Shown here one piece after another: positions 1 to 6,645 of a stretch of DNA of 64,000 nucleotides. The position numbers were made by a program, and so were the translations under genes. Source of the DNA: a virus. Within the stretch, counting starts at the first letter, position 1. Each line of letters opens with the position of its first letter. The stretch spans positions 62,001 to 126,000 of the IMG/VR virus record IMGVR_UViG_3300003322_000571; one strand, 5' to 3'. The notes under the pieces are model-generated. The model saw nothing but the letters and a program-made list of their open reading frames with translations, was not told where the DNA came from and made no database searches.

Positions 1-183
1 TGTAGAGCAGATGCGAAGAACTTCACGCTTGAACAGCGATCGTCCGTATTTCCTGACGCTAGCTCTGATACGATTACCCGAACCTAAATAGTCATCTGTG
101 CTCGCATTCTCCCCTGAATGTACGCCAATGTAAAATTGGTTTGTGTCAATGTTGACGGTCTTGTAAACAATGTGCTCTCTCAT
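1..183 (-). CDS. GIY-YIG homing endonuclease, partial (C-terminus outside window)
   Basis: Reading the minus strand from the ATG at 183 gives 61 codons open to the window edge. The peptide begins MREHIVYKTVNIDTNQFYIG and continues to YLGSGNRIRASVRKYG. This is the N-terminal layout of GIY-YIG nucleases: a (V)YK strand, then YIG, then the SGxxIxxAxxKYG helix. A strong Shine-Dalgarno (GGAGGGG) lies a few bases upstream, and a late promoter motif is at 201-208. Such enzymes are mobile genes that cut a related genome lacking the insert. The catalytic C-terminal half cannot be seen, so intactness is unknown. Confidence 0.8.
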   Translation of the reverse strand, partial: MREHIVYKTVNIDTNQFYIGVHSGENASTDDYLGSGNRIRASVRKYGRSLFKREVLRICST

Positions 184-200
184 GATACCCCTCCAACGCT

Positions 201-208
201 TATTTATG
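201..208 (-). promoter_or_regulatory. Late promoter motif CATAAATA
   Basis: On the minus strand the sequence reads CATAAATA, close to the T4 late consensus TATAAATA. It lies about 18 bases upstream of the start codon of the partial GIY-YIG gene. The same motif precedes the minus-strand GIY-YIG gene near 27.2 kb and the tail fibre genes. Confidence 0.55.
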
Positions 209-292
209 GACTTGCATTGCGATTGGTCCAGACTTCCCTGAGAAGATCGATCCGATCACTCGTCAACTCAAGTTGTACAACTAAGTACACCT

Positions 293-390
293 GCCAGCGT
301 TTCTAATATTGGCCTTAGGGGTGCCCTTATAAAGCACTAAGACCCGTCTAGATCAGGCGGTTAATGTGGGTTCGATTCCCATCGCTGGTA
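293..390 (+). tRNA. tRNA-like RNA with long variable arm, anticodon position UAU
   Basis: A full cloverleaf can be drawn. The acceptor stem is 293-299 with 383-389 (7 bp, one G.U), with A390 as discriminator. The D-stem is 302-305 with 316-319, its loop containing A and GG. The anticodon stem is 321-325 with 333-337, with one C.A mismatch; loop 326-332 gives T33 and triplet TAT. The variable arm is 344-349 with 355-360 (6 bp). The T-stem is 366-370 with 378-382, loop TTCGATT. CCA is not encoded. A long variable arm belongs to Leu, Ser or Tyr tRNAs, none of which has UAU, so the decoding identity is uncertain. It could be an odd Ile(UAU) tRNA or a tRNA-mimicking RNA such as a Y RNA for the Ro60-like protein downstream. 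Confidence 0.65.
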
Positions 391-600
391 CACACAACCC
401 TAATATTTCTGTTGGGGTAACGTACTCAACCATATATACTTTCTTCAGCTGTTGCGTAGTTCAAGGGTTACTTCTTTTGGTGAAACTATCCCCTTGACGT
501 TTTAATCTCAGCTTTAACATATGTACGCACGTGGGTGCAAGGTTAACTGTTCCCGTCTCATGACCGGACGTTAGTCTCCACGCTGCCAACTTTTGGTTGA
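391..600 (+). other. Gene-free leader with a large imperfect hairpin (447-513)
   Basis: No convincing reading frame is present. TCAAGGG at 461-467 pairs with CCCTTGA at 491-497, and AGCTG at 447-451 can pair with CAGCT at 509-513, giving a long interrupted stem. It starts just after the promoter at 412-440. It may be a leader structure for the downstream gene or a small RNA. No known family was recognised. Confidence 0.3.
412..440 (+). promoter_or_regulatory. Sigma70-like promoter TTGGGG-N17-TATACT
   Basis: TTGGGG at 412-417, a 17-base spacer, then TATACT at 435-440. Transcription would begin near 447, at the foot of the hairpin described at 447-513, and run into the gene at 653. Confidence 0.45.
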
Positions 601-638
601 AGCCCTGGTATGCAACACTGCTACCAGGGCTTTTCCTT
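601..638 (+). terminator. Intrinsic terminator followed directly by a Shine-Dalgarno
   Basis: A 10-bp stem (601-610 with 622-631) is followed by TTTCCTTTTT. The T-run passes straight into GGAGAA, the ribosome site of the gene at 653. Confidence 0.75.
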
Positions 639-652
639 TTTGGAGAAAATAA

Positions 653-1057
653 ATGTCGCTAGGTACAATTAAAGATGTCGTAATTGCTACGGTGGATGTC
701 GCTAATCTCAACAATCGCGTTTACCCAAAGAACGTGATTGAAGAAGCTGTTCGTCAGCGTGTTCATCCGATTTTCGGCCGAGTCGGTATGCCGGAAGCAG
801 GATCGTCTTGTGAGGTCGACCTTCGTGATGTATCACATCAAGTTACCGATCTCCGAATCACCGAAGATGGTAACTTGACTGGCACAGTTGTCGTCCTTGA
901 CACGCCTCCCGGTAGGTTGCTGACATCATTGTTGACAGAGAACCTCGACATCACCTTCCGCATGGCAGGATATGGTGATCTAATTGATAAGGATGGATAC
1001 ACAGAAGTGACCAACTTTCGTCTATCATCGATCAATGCTGTCGCAGACGGTGCTTGA
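653..1057 (+). CDS. Prohead-protease-like protein lacking the catalytic residues
   Basis: 134 aa. The layout matches the T4 gp21 type of prohead protease: an N-terminal strand, then NNRVYPKNVIEEAV (compare NGRIYPxxVL), then DVSHQVTDLRI, then a strand around DITFRMAGYG and VTNFRLSSINAV. Family members carry GELDHP with a catalytic His and an (S)xRG with a catalytic Ser. Here these positions read GRVGMPE and TFR, so His appears replaced by Met and Ser by Thr. It is also short (T4 gp21 is about 210 aa). Probably a pseudo-protease, perhaps a regulator of maturation or a core component; the function is inferred. The capsid gene lies 2.8 kb downstream. Confidence 0.6.
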   Translation: MSLGTIKDVVIATVDVANLNNRVYPKNVIEEAVRQRVHPIFGRVGMPEAGSSCEVDLRDVSHQVTDLRITEDGNLTGTVVVLDTPPGRLLTSLLTENLDITFRMAGYGDLIDKDGYTEVTNFRLSSINAVADGA

Positions 1058-1075
1058 TCTCATTAAGGGTCAACC

Positions 1076-1375
1076 ATGAAACTCCTCGAAGAACTTGAAG
1101 CACAGTTTACTGATGGTCGTCAACTGTCTTCTGAACTGTTTGGTTACATCTTGCGTTGGTATCAAACAGGTGAGATCGACAAAGTTGATGAGCTGCTGAA
1201 GTCGATCGAGTTCAAGCCCACGATGCTGCATGTTGCTGCTGGCGTGATCCGTATCACAGCAGGCTGGCGACACCTTCTTCCGTCTTGGGAAGAAGCAAAG
1301 GATCGGGCGGTGTTGGCGATCACGGAAAGTGGTCATGATCCTCACAAGCTGTTAATGGGAGTTCGTCCGTTATGA
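1076..1375 (+). CDS. Hypothetical protein, 99 aa
   Basis: Not recognised. The N-terminus (MKLLEELEAQF) is predicted helical, and a central part contains HVAAGVIRITAGWRHLLPSW. It follows the protease-like gene after 18 bases and shares an ATGA overlap with the next gene, so the two are probably translated together in front of the Ro60-like gene. Confidence 0.75.
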   Translation: MKLLEELEAQFTDGRQLSSELFGYILRWYQTGEIDKVDELLKSIEFKPTMLHVAAGVIRITAGWRHLLPSWEEAKDRAVLAITESGHDPHKLLMGVRPL

Positions 1376-1560
1376 AACGTGACATCAAAGATCATCCGTT
1401 ATTGAAAACGATGACGGCTGAGCAACTGTTGCAAATGCTCGTTGATGTTCGAGAAGTTGCATGGGTCGAAGGCCAAGATGGACGAACGAAAGAAGATTTT
1501 TACAACGCTTTAACGCAAATTTGTCGCATCACACGTGATGTTGACAACTACCATTTTTAA
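1372..1560 (+). CDS. Hypothetical protein, 62 aa
   Basis: Not recognised. A short, acidic and helical sequence with HPLLKTMTAEQLLQMLVDV near the start. The start overlaps the stop of the preceding gene (ATGA), and it ends 13 bases before the Ro60-like start. This spacing places it in the same transcription unit. Confidence 0.7.
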   Translation: MKRDIKDHPLLKTMTAEQLLQMLVDVREVAWVEGQDGRTKEDFYNALTQICRITRDVDNYHF

Positions 1561-1573
1561 CTGGAGAAACGAT

Positions 1574-3250
1574 ATGTCAAAACTCAATCCAACTGGTCGT
1601 AACGTTACGACAAACATTGTTGCGGTTGCTGCGAACCGTGGTGAACAGCTTGCTGTTTCTGCGAATGGCAACTTGCAATTCAAGAAGGACTCCTACCAGA
1701 CGTTGTACGAAACAACTGTTTCGACGATGCTTGGCAAGGGCAACCAACTGAATTCTGCTGATGCGCTTGTGCAAAAGCTGAAGGCGTCCGTTCGTTCTGT
1801 TGTTGCTGATGGCGCCAGCTCATTCGACTTCATTGCGAACCTCGCAATCCACGCACGTACGGAGATGAACGTCCGTACGATCCCAATCGTTCTTGTGGTT
1901 GAATTTGCGAAGGCGCTCGCCGATCAGCGTCAACCGTTGGTTGCACGTGTTGATGCGATTGAACAAGAACTGACTACAGCTCGTAAGGCTAAGCGTGCGA
2001 CTTCGTCAATCGTTGAGCGCCTGACTGCAGCTCGCGAAGACGCTGAAATCTACACGTATGGCAACATGCGTCAGCTCGTCAATGACGTGATTCAGCGTGC
2101 CGACCAGATCACTGATCTGTACGCATATGCACTGCAAGTGTTCGGTGGCAAGAACAAGATCCCGATGGCGATCAAGCGTGGTGTTGCTGATGCTTTCAAC
2201 AAGTTCAGCGAATACGCGTTCGCGAAGTACAACCGTGACGGTGCTGTCAAGTTCCGTGACGTCCTTCGTATCGTTCACCCAACTGCTTCGACGATCAAGC
2301 AAGGCGAAATCTTTGACAAGATCATGAAGGATACGCTTTCCGTCCCGTACACTTGGGAAACTGAGTTGTCGGCCAACGGTCAGAAGCCAGTTGCAGAACG
2401 TCTGACGCAGAAGCAGCTGTGGACGCAGCTCGTCACGTCTGGTAAGGTCGGTTACATGGCGTTGCTCCGCAACCTGCGTAACATCATCAGTGCTGGTCTT
2501 GATGACGATGTTGTCAAGAAGCATGTTCTCGATGTGATCTCCGATCCTGCACGCGTTGCAAAGAGCAAGCAATTGCCGTATGACTTCATTGAAGCATACA
2601 ACATCGTCAAGCCACTTGACGGTCGTTTCGCAACCGCAGTGTCGAAGGCACTTGATGCTAGTGCTGCGAACTTGCCAGAACTTGGTAAGCGCGTGTGGCT
2701 GATTGTTGACTACTCCGGCTCGATGGGTCATGGTCCGACTTCTGCATTCGGCGGTGGTGTGTTCCTCGCTTCGGCATTGCTGAAGGCTGCAGGTTCGACT
2801 GCTTCTCGTCTTGCTGTGACGTTGTTCGGTTCGACTGCATTGACGTTGAAAGACGTTGATACGAACCATTCGATGCTCGGTCTCCAGCAGATCCTCGAAA
2901 GCTACCGTAAGGATGGCATCAGCGGTTCGACGAATTTCCGTGCAGCTCTTGACCAGAAGTCTCAGCTCGGTTTCGAACCTGACACGATCATTGTGATCAC
3001 TGACGGTGAAGTCAATGGCTTCCCGTACGGCGTGATCAAGAACGTTGCAGGTCGTAGCGTGATGAAGATGGCAGTCAACATGTCTGTTGCAACATCGACT
3101 CCGATGTCGCAGCATGACGGCTGGTATTCAATGGCAGGCTGGTCTCCAGCTATGTTCAAGTGGATCCCGGCAATGCGTGACGCCGGTTCTGTAATCGAAC
3201 AGCTTGCTGTTCCTTACAAGGGTGTCCCTTCAGCTAAGGTTGAAGAATAA
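1574..3250 (+). CDS. rsr: Ro60-like RNA-binding protein (TROVE domain plus vWA domain)
   Basis: 558 aa from the ATG at 1574, chosen over an upstream ATG at 1535 because GGAGAA sits 6 bases before it. Residues about 20-360 show the TROVE repeat pattern (DALVQKLKASVRSV, FDFIANLAIHARTEMNVRT, then LVVEFAKAL). From about residue 375 a von Willebrand A domain follows with an intact metal site: DYSGS (Asp at about 379), STNF and ITDGE. Ro60 (Rsr in bacteria) is a ring-shaped protein that binds misfolded RNAs and tRNA-mimicking Y RNAs and can guide exonucleases to RNA. A tRNA-like RNA is 1.2 kb upstream; a CYTH enzyme and an RNA ligase follow the capsid gene. Phage Ro homologues are known in some mycobacteriophages. 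The family call is strong; the role in infection is open. Confidence 0.88.
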   Translation: MSKLNPTGRNVTTNIVAVAANRGEQLAVSANGNLQFKKDSYQTLYETTVSTMLGKGNQLNSADALVQKLKASVRSVVADGASSFDFIANLAIHARTEMNVRTIPIVLVVEFAKALADQRQPLVARVDAIEQELTTARKAKRATSSIVERLTAAREDAEIYTYGNMRQLVNDVIQRADQITDLYAYALQVFGGKNKIPMAIKRGVADAFNKFSEYAFAKYNRDGAVKFRDVLRIVHPTASTIKQGEIFDKIMKDTLSVPYTWETELSANGQKPVAERLTQKQLWTQLVTSGKVGYMALLRNLRNIISAGLDDDVVKKHVLDVISDPARVAKSKQLPYDFIEAYNIVKPLDGRFATAVSKALDASAANLPELGKRVWLIVDYSGSMGHGPTSAFGGGVFLASALLKAAGSTASRLAVTLFGSTALTLKDVDTNHSMLGLQQILESYRKDGISGSTNFRAALDQKSQLGFEPDTIIVITDGEVNGFPYGVIKNVAGRSVMKMAVNMSVATSTPMSQHDGWYSMAGWSPAMFKWIPAMRDAGSVIEQLAVPYKGVPSAKVEE

Positions 3251-3282
3251 CACTCGTTGAAGGTCAACGACCAACGCAAGAT

Positions 3283-3310
3283 AATAGCCCCGAAAGGGGC
3301 TATTCCTTTT
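3283..3310 (+). terminator. Intrinsic terminator after the Ro60-like gene
   Basis: AATAGCCCC, loop GAAA, GGGGCTATT (9-bp stem, 3283-3304), then CCTTTT leading into GGAGAA, the ribosome site for the gene at 3323. Confidence 0.8.
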
Positions 3311-3322
3311 GGAGAATACAAA

Positions 3323-3748
3323 ATGGACAACAGAATTTTCAATGTCAACGGACGTGGCCTATCGATGTTGACGTCAACGCTTAAGCTAGCGTTTTGGCAA
3401 AATGCAGGATGCTATGACAAGAGTCAAGACACTGAAACAGTCAAGGGATACACCGTCGAAAAAGACAAAGGCTTGATTTTGCTCTGGGCTGTTGACGAAA
3501 AAGATCCATCACATCAAAAATTCATCGCACCGTTGACAGCTGAAGCCGTCGCACCGCTCGTTGATTTGTGGCTGAAGTCAGACGAAGCGAAACAAATCCC
3601 GTTTGAGCGATGGGAGGATGATTGCGATCATGACGGACACAACACTCTCGGTTGGCGTGTATATTGTGAAGATTGGGGCCATGTAGGAAGGGCAGGATGG
3701 CATGCAACAATTGCAATCAAGCCTGTTTATCTGTGGCACGGCAAATAA
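3323..3748 (+). CDS. Hypothetical protein, 141 aa
   Basis: Start taken at 3323 because GGAGAA lies just upstream; a TTG in frame at 3257 would put the terminator hairpin inside the gene. The sequence is rich in Trp, Asp and His (DDCDHDGHNTLGW near the middle), which could bind metal. No family recognised. It sits between the Ro60-like gene and the capsid gene. Confidence 0.8.
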   Translation: MDNRIFNVNGRGLSMLTSTLKLAFWQNAGCYDKSQDTETVKGYTVEKDKGLILLWAVDEKDPSHQKFIAPLTAEAVAPLVDLWLKSDEAKQIPFERWEDDCDHDGHNTLGWRVYCEDWGHVGRAGWHATIAIKPVYLWHGK

Positions 3749-3813
3749 GGGGATAGGTAACTCCTCAACTATTACCTGTAAGTAACGATAACCATAACTA
3801 AAAAGGGTCACTT

Positions 3814-5136
3814 ATGTCAAGTCATGTATTGACGCTCTTCAACCCGATTGTTAGAGCGATTAAAAAGGGATACGTTCAGTATCAGAATCGAAAAGAAGAT
3901 AAAGCGTGGAACACTCTCCGTGCGGAAGAACTTGCAAAACTCGATAGTAAATCTCATAATTGGTACACCGTATTGGTCGATAATCAACTGAAGACAGTTC
4001 GTGGCCAAAAGGAATTGAACGCGAACCGCCAACAAAAGGTTGATGCATCGTACTTCGAATTCTTGTTCAAACTGGGATGCAAGGTTGCACGAGAGTATGC
4101 TGTACTACCAAACATCATCGGCATGCAGCCGTTGCATAGTCCTGTTGGTTTGGTGTATCACATGGAGTACACACAAAAACCAGTCACTTCAGAGCAAAAT
4201 GATGTTGGAAGTGCCGATATCGGTAAGTATCGCCTTGAAGTGATCAGTCATGCTGTCGTTGCATTGACTGAAAGGTTGAGCACCCACGTTGATCCTAACG
4301 TAGCTACTGTCCTGGGACAGAAGGATAAGACACTAGTTGACAAGTTAGTTGACGTTCTCGGGGGAGAAATCGCTCGTGAAATGCTGATTGACATTCTTAA
4401 CGATTTGAGACATCTCGGTCGTCAGAACAGAAATCACTTTGAAGTCATCACCGCATCTGACAGTCATAAAGCAGTATATCTCAACAAAATCTGCAATGAG
4501 ATTGCTGCAGAAACACGACGAGGCCCTGCGAATTGGATTATCGCATCGATTTCAACGGTTTCGAAATTGCAAAGTGCGCCGTTCTCATACTTTAGCTCTG
4601 GTAAGTCCAACCGTGATAGCAGTTTGCTGTTAATGCACGTTGGTCGGCTTAATGGAGTAATTGAAGTTTACGCTTCAACAGAGGTCAAAGACGATGAGAT
4701 TTTGATTGGCTACATGGGCGGTAACGGCGCCACAGATACAGGTTACGTATTTGCTCCATATATTCCTGTTGTTCCAGGTAATGTTGTACTTGATCCTGTA
4801 ACACTTGAGCCGATGGTTGAATTCATGACTCGCTACGGTAAAACCGCATTTAAGAATCTGTCGGACGATTTTGGCAACCTTGTAATCCCACGTCATTCTA
4901 CAGGTGAAAAATACTACCGCATTGTTGAATTCGCAGAACCTAAAGAAGGCGTATACGATCCAACCGCGCTCGTTGAAGATTTTGTGTTCCCTGCGACTAA
5001 AGAACCTCAGTTTCTTGCACCTCTAACAGAGCAATTGCTTGGTAAATCGAACCTTAATATCGAAGAAGACTCGTCTGTTGAGTTGAAAACAAACCTTCCA
5101 GATAGTACTGAGGTGAACGATAAACCGTTCGTATAA
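3814..5136 (+). CDS. Major capsid protein, T4 gp23/gp24-like
   Basis: 440 aa. Several T4-type capsid signatures occur in order: VLPNIIGMQPLHSPVGLVYH (compare GVQPMxGPTGLxxA in gp23), LHVGRLNGVIEVYAST, ILIGYMGG with DTGYVFAPYIPVVPG, and near the C-terminus EPMVEFMTRYGKTAF (compare PVxGFKTRYG). T4 gp23 is 521 aa and gp24 427 aa, so length alone does not separate main shell from vertex protein. No other capsid gene is in the window, so main capsid protein is the better guess. The position near a protease-like gene fits a head module broken up by inserted genes. Confidence 0.85.
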   Translation: MSSHVLTLFNPIVRAIKKGYVQYQNRKEDKAWNTLRAEELAKLDSKSHNWYTVLVDNQLKTVRGQKELNANRQQKVDASYFEFLFKLGCKVAREYAVLPNIIGMQPLHSPVGLVYHMEYTQKPVTSEQNDVGSADIGKYRLEVISHAVVALTERLSTHVDPNVATVLGQKDKTLVDKLVDVLGGEIAREMLIDILNDLRHLGRQNRNHFEVITASDSHKAVYLNKICNEIAAETRRGPANWIIASISTVSKLQSAPFSYFSSGKSNRDSSLLLMHVGRLNGVIEVYASTEVKDDEILIGYMGGNGATDTGYVFAPYIPVVPGNVVLDPVTLEPMVEFMTRYGKTAFKNLSDDFGNLVIPRHSTGEKYYRIVEFAEPKEGVYDPTALVEDFVFPATKEPQFLAPLTEQLLGKSNLNIEEDSSVELKTNLPDSTEVNDKPFV

Positions 5137-5154
5137 CAATAAGGAATAAAAACC

Positions 5155-5325
5155 ATGTCCAATCAAGTTACTTTCCCAAAGGGCAAGCAAGTCAATCGCA
5201 GTGGTGAACGCACTCGTTTGACGCGTCAAACGACCGTCACTGTTATCCGTAGCGAACCAGCTCGTGACGGCAAGACTCGCGTGTTCTGGAAGTCGCATCG
5301 CGGCGAAGCTAACGCACTCGTCTAA
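5155..5325 (+). CDS. Small basic protein, 56 aa
   Basis: ATG at 5155 with AAGGAAT upstream; ends TAA at 5325. The product is strongly basic (MSNQVTFPKGKQVNRSGERT, then RLTRQTTVTVIRSEPARDGK). It directly follows the capsid gene and is closed by a terminator, so it is probably co-transcribed with capsid. A head or DNA-binding role is possible but not shown. Confidence 0.75.
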   Translation: MSNQVTFPKGKQVNRSGERTRLTRQTTVTVIRSEPARDGKTRVFWKSHRGEANALV

Positions 5326-5347
5326 TCACAATAGACATTGATCATCA

Positions 5348-5375
5348 ACACCGCCCTCGTGGCGGTGTTTTTGTT
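5348..5375 (+). terminator. Intrinsic terminator closing the capsid unit
   Basis: ACACCGCC, loop CTCGT, GGCGGTGT (8 bp, 5348-5368), then TTTTTG. Confidence 0.85.
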
Positions 5376-5696
5376 CCTGTTTGTTTTCCCCTGCAACTAT
5401 AAGATAGTCCGTGAAATACCGGGCGCAATTATGGCTTTGGGAGGTTAGCGTTCGTGCTAATATACCATTCGTTAGGCGGCTTGCAGCGCATAGAACGATA
5501 AACGGCGGAGGGATCCAGGCGTCAATGCCTCCCTTGACTGAAGCAAAACTGATTGACTAACCTTTGATAAAGGCGGCGGGGTACGGCTCTGCTAGTGACC
5601 GGCTGGCCTAACTTCGTGTTGCATAACTACGCTGGGAATCCCGGCTATACCTCCATCGTTTGCATGAGATAACCGGTGGACATTTAAGGAGAGATT
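5376..5696 (+). other. 320-base region without a convincing gene
   Basis: Holds the possible promoter at 5381, a small hairpin (TTAGC, loop GTTCGT, GCTAA, about 5444-5460), and a nested pairing GGAGG with CCTCC around GGC...GCC at about 5507-5532. A GTG frame of 49 codons (5411-5560) has no ribosome site. The ribosome site AAGGAGAG of the next gene is at its right end. It could be a long leader or a non-coding RNA upstream of RNA-related genes; no known family recognised. Confidence 0.4.
5381..5408 (+). promoter_or_regulatory. Possible promoter TTGTTT-N16-GATAGT
   Basis: TTGTTT at 5381-5386, a 16-base spacer, then GATAGT at 5403-5408. It follows the capsid terminator and precedes a 290-base untranslated stretch before the CYTH gene. 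Confidence 0.35.
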
Positions 5697-6257
5697 ATGA
5701 AAGAGATTGAGCGAAAATTCTTGGTTAACTCTGCTCAGTTCAACAGAGACATCAGTGTGCTCGAGAACTACGGAGTGGACATTGTCAAGTATTCGATCAT
5801 GCAAGGTTACTTGTCGACGGGTATTGATATGCCGATTCGCATCCGGCATCGATCGCATTTTGATCCAGTTGCCGTTGCAACGGTCGATGCTTACACGATG
5901 ACTGTTAAGGCTAATCGTACTGGTATCACGTGCGATGAGATCGAGTTCGATATCCCTGGTGATAAGTTTAATCAGCTGTTTAGGCTTTGTGGTGATAACG
6001 TTCTGGTAAAGTCGCGTTATGTCGTACCTTATCGAGGCAGTATTTGGGAAGTTGACATGTTTCATGGGGACTTACAAGGCCTTGTTGTTGCGGAGATTGA
6101 ATTGCAACATGAGGATGATCTTTTCGTACATCCTGTGTGGGTTGATACTCAAGTAACTGCCGACTCGCGGTATGCTAATGCGAACCTCGTGAAGCAGACG
6201 TTTGACATCCTAAGTAACGAATTGGTATGGAAGAATGTTGAACGATTTAGGGTTTAA
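5697..6257 (+). CDS. CYTH-domain triphosphate tunnel metalloenzyme
   Basis: 186 aa, the usual size of a single CYTH domain. The signature ExExK is at residues 3-7 (EIERK). It is followed by the family strands IRIRHRS, MTVKANRTG with CDEIEFDIP, KSRYVVPYRGSIWEVDMFHG, GLVVAEIELQ and VTADSRYANANL. Members hydrolyse triphosphates such as inorganic tripolyphosphate, thiamine triphosphate or RNA 5'-triphosphate, or make cAMP; substrate cannot be read from sequence. An RNA ligase follows two small genes later, so a role on RNA ends is a reasonable guess. A ribosome site AAGGAGAG sits at the right distance. Confidence 0.88.
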   Translation: MKEIERKFLVNSAQFNRDISVLENYGVDIVKYSIMQGYLSTGIDMPIRIRHRSHFDPVAVATVDAYTMTVKANRTGITCDEIEFDIPGDKFNQLFRLCGDNVLVKSRYVVPYRGSIWEVDMFHGDLQGLVVAEIELQHEDDLFVHPVWVDTQVTADSRYANANLVKQTFDILSNELVWKNVERFRV

Positions 6258-6274
6258 AGGTTAAAGTCACCAAC

Positions 6275-6472
6275 ATGAGCAAACCACACTATCACAAAGA
6301 CGAACGCGGCATTCTGCAAAAGTGCTATCACGGTGCACAGAATTTGCTGACCGATTACAAGTTTTGGATCGGCGTCACATTGAGTTTCCCTCTCGAACAT
6401 TTCATCTGGGAGAAGCTGTGGCCTTTCTATCTGATCTCCGAATGGCTCGGTCTAATTGACCATCTCCACTGA
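6275..6472 (+). CDS. Hypothetical protein, 65 aa
   Basis: Not recognised. The N-terminal third is polar (MSKPHYHKDERG) and the rest is rich in Trp, Phe and Leu (DYKFWIGVTLSFPLEHF, then LWPFYLISEWLGLI), suggesting a membrane-associated peptide. Its stop overlaps the next start by one base. Confidence 0.65.
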   Translation: MSKPHYHKDERGILQKCYHGAQNLLTDYKFWIGVTLSFPLEHFIWEKLWPFYLISEWLGLIDHLH

Positions 6473-6645
6473 TGGACGAGTTTAATCCGTACGATCCTGA
6501 GCTTGCGCAACAGATCACAGAACATGCACAGAGATTACTAGATGGTCTTTTGAAGAGTTCCCATCTGCAAAGTAACTCTCCTGTCCAACAGTGGTTCGAA
6601 GCCAATCCACAACTACCTTTCAATGATTTCTGGAATCCAAAATGA
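6472..6645 (+). CDS. Hypothetical protein, 57 aa
   Basis: ATG at 6472 overlaps the preceding TGA; the stop at 6643-6645 overlaps the start of the RNA ligase gene (ATGA). The sequence begins MDEFNPYDPELAQQITEHAQ and has no recognised domain. Its place in an overlapping chain from CYTH to RNA ligase argues that it is real. Confidence 0.65.
   Translation: MDEFNPYDPELAQQITEHAQRLLDGLLKSSHLQSNSPVQQWFEANPQLPFNDFWNPK

Noticed and set aside
447-513. The hairpin as a bacterial Y RNA
   Set aside because: The stem has no tRNA-like module and I could not match the conserved Ro-binding bases; the cloverleaf at 293-390 is the better Y RNA candidate, itself unproven.
2006-3115. 369-codon open frame on the minus strand inside the Ro60-like gene
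   Set aside because: Opposite to a gene with complete TROVE and vWA motifs; composition is typical of a shadow frame.
5411-5560. GTG-started frame of 49 codons in the gap before the CYTH gene
   Set aside because: No ribosome site, start falls at the presumed transcript 5' end, and the peptide shows no recognisable pattern; kept as part of the untranslated region.
5401-5560. GATAGTCC and GACTA elements resembling the P7 core of a group I intron
   Set aside because: The two elements are in the wrong order for an intron core, and no split gene flanks the region.
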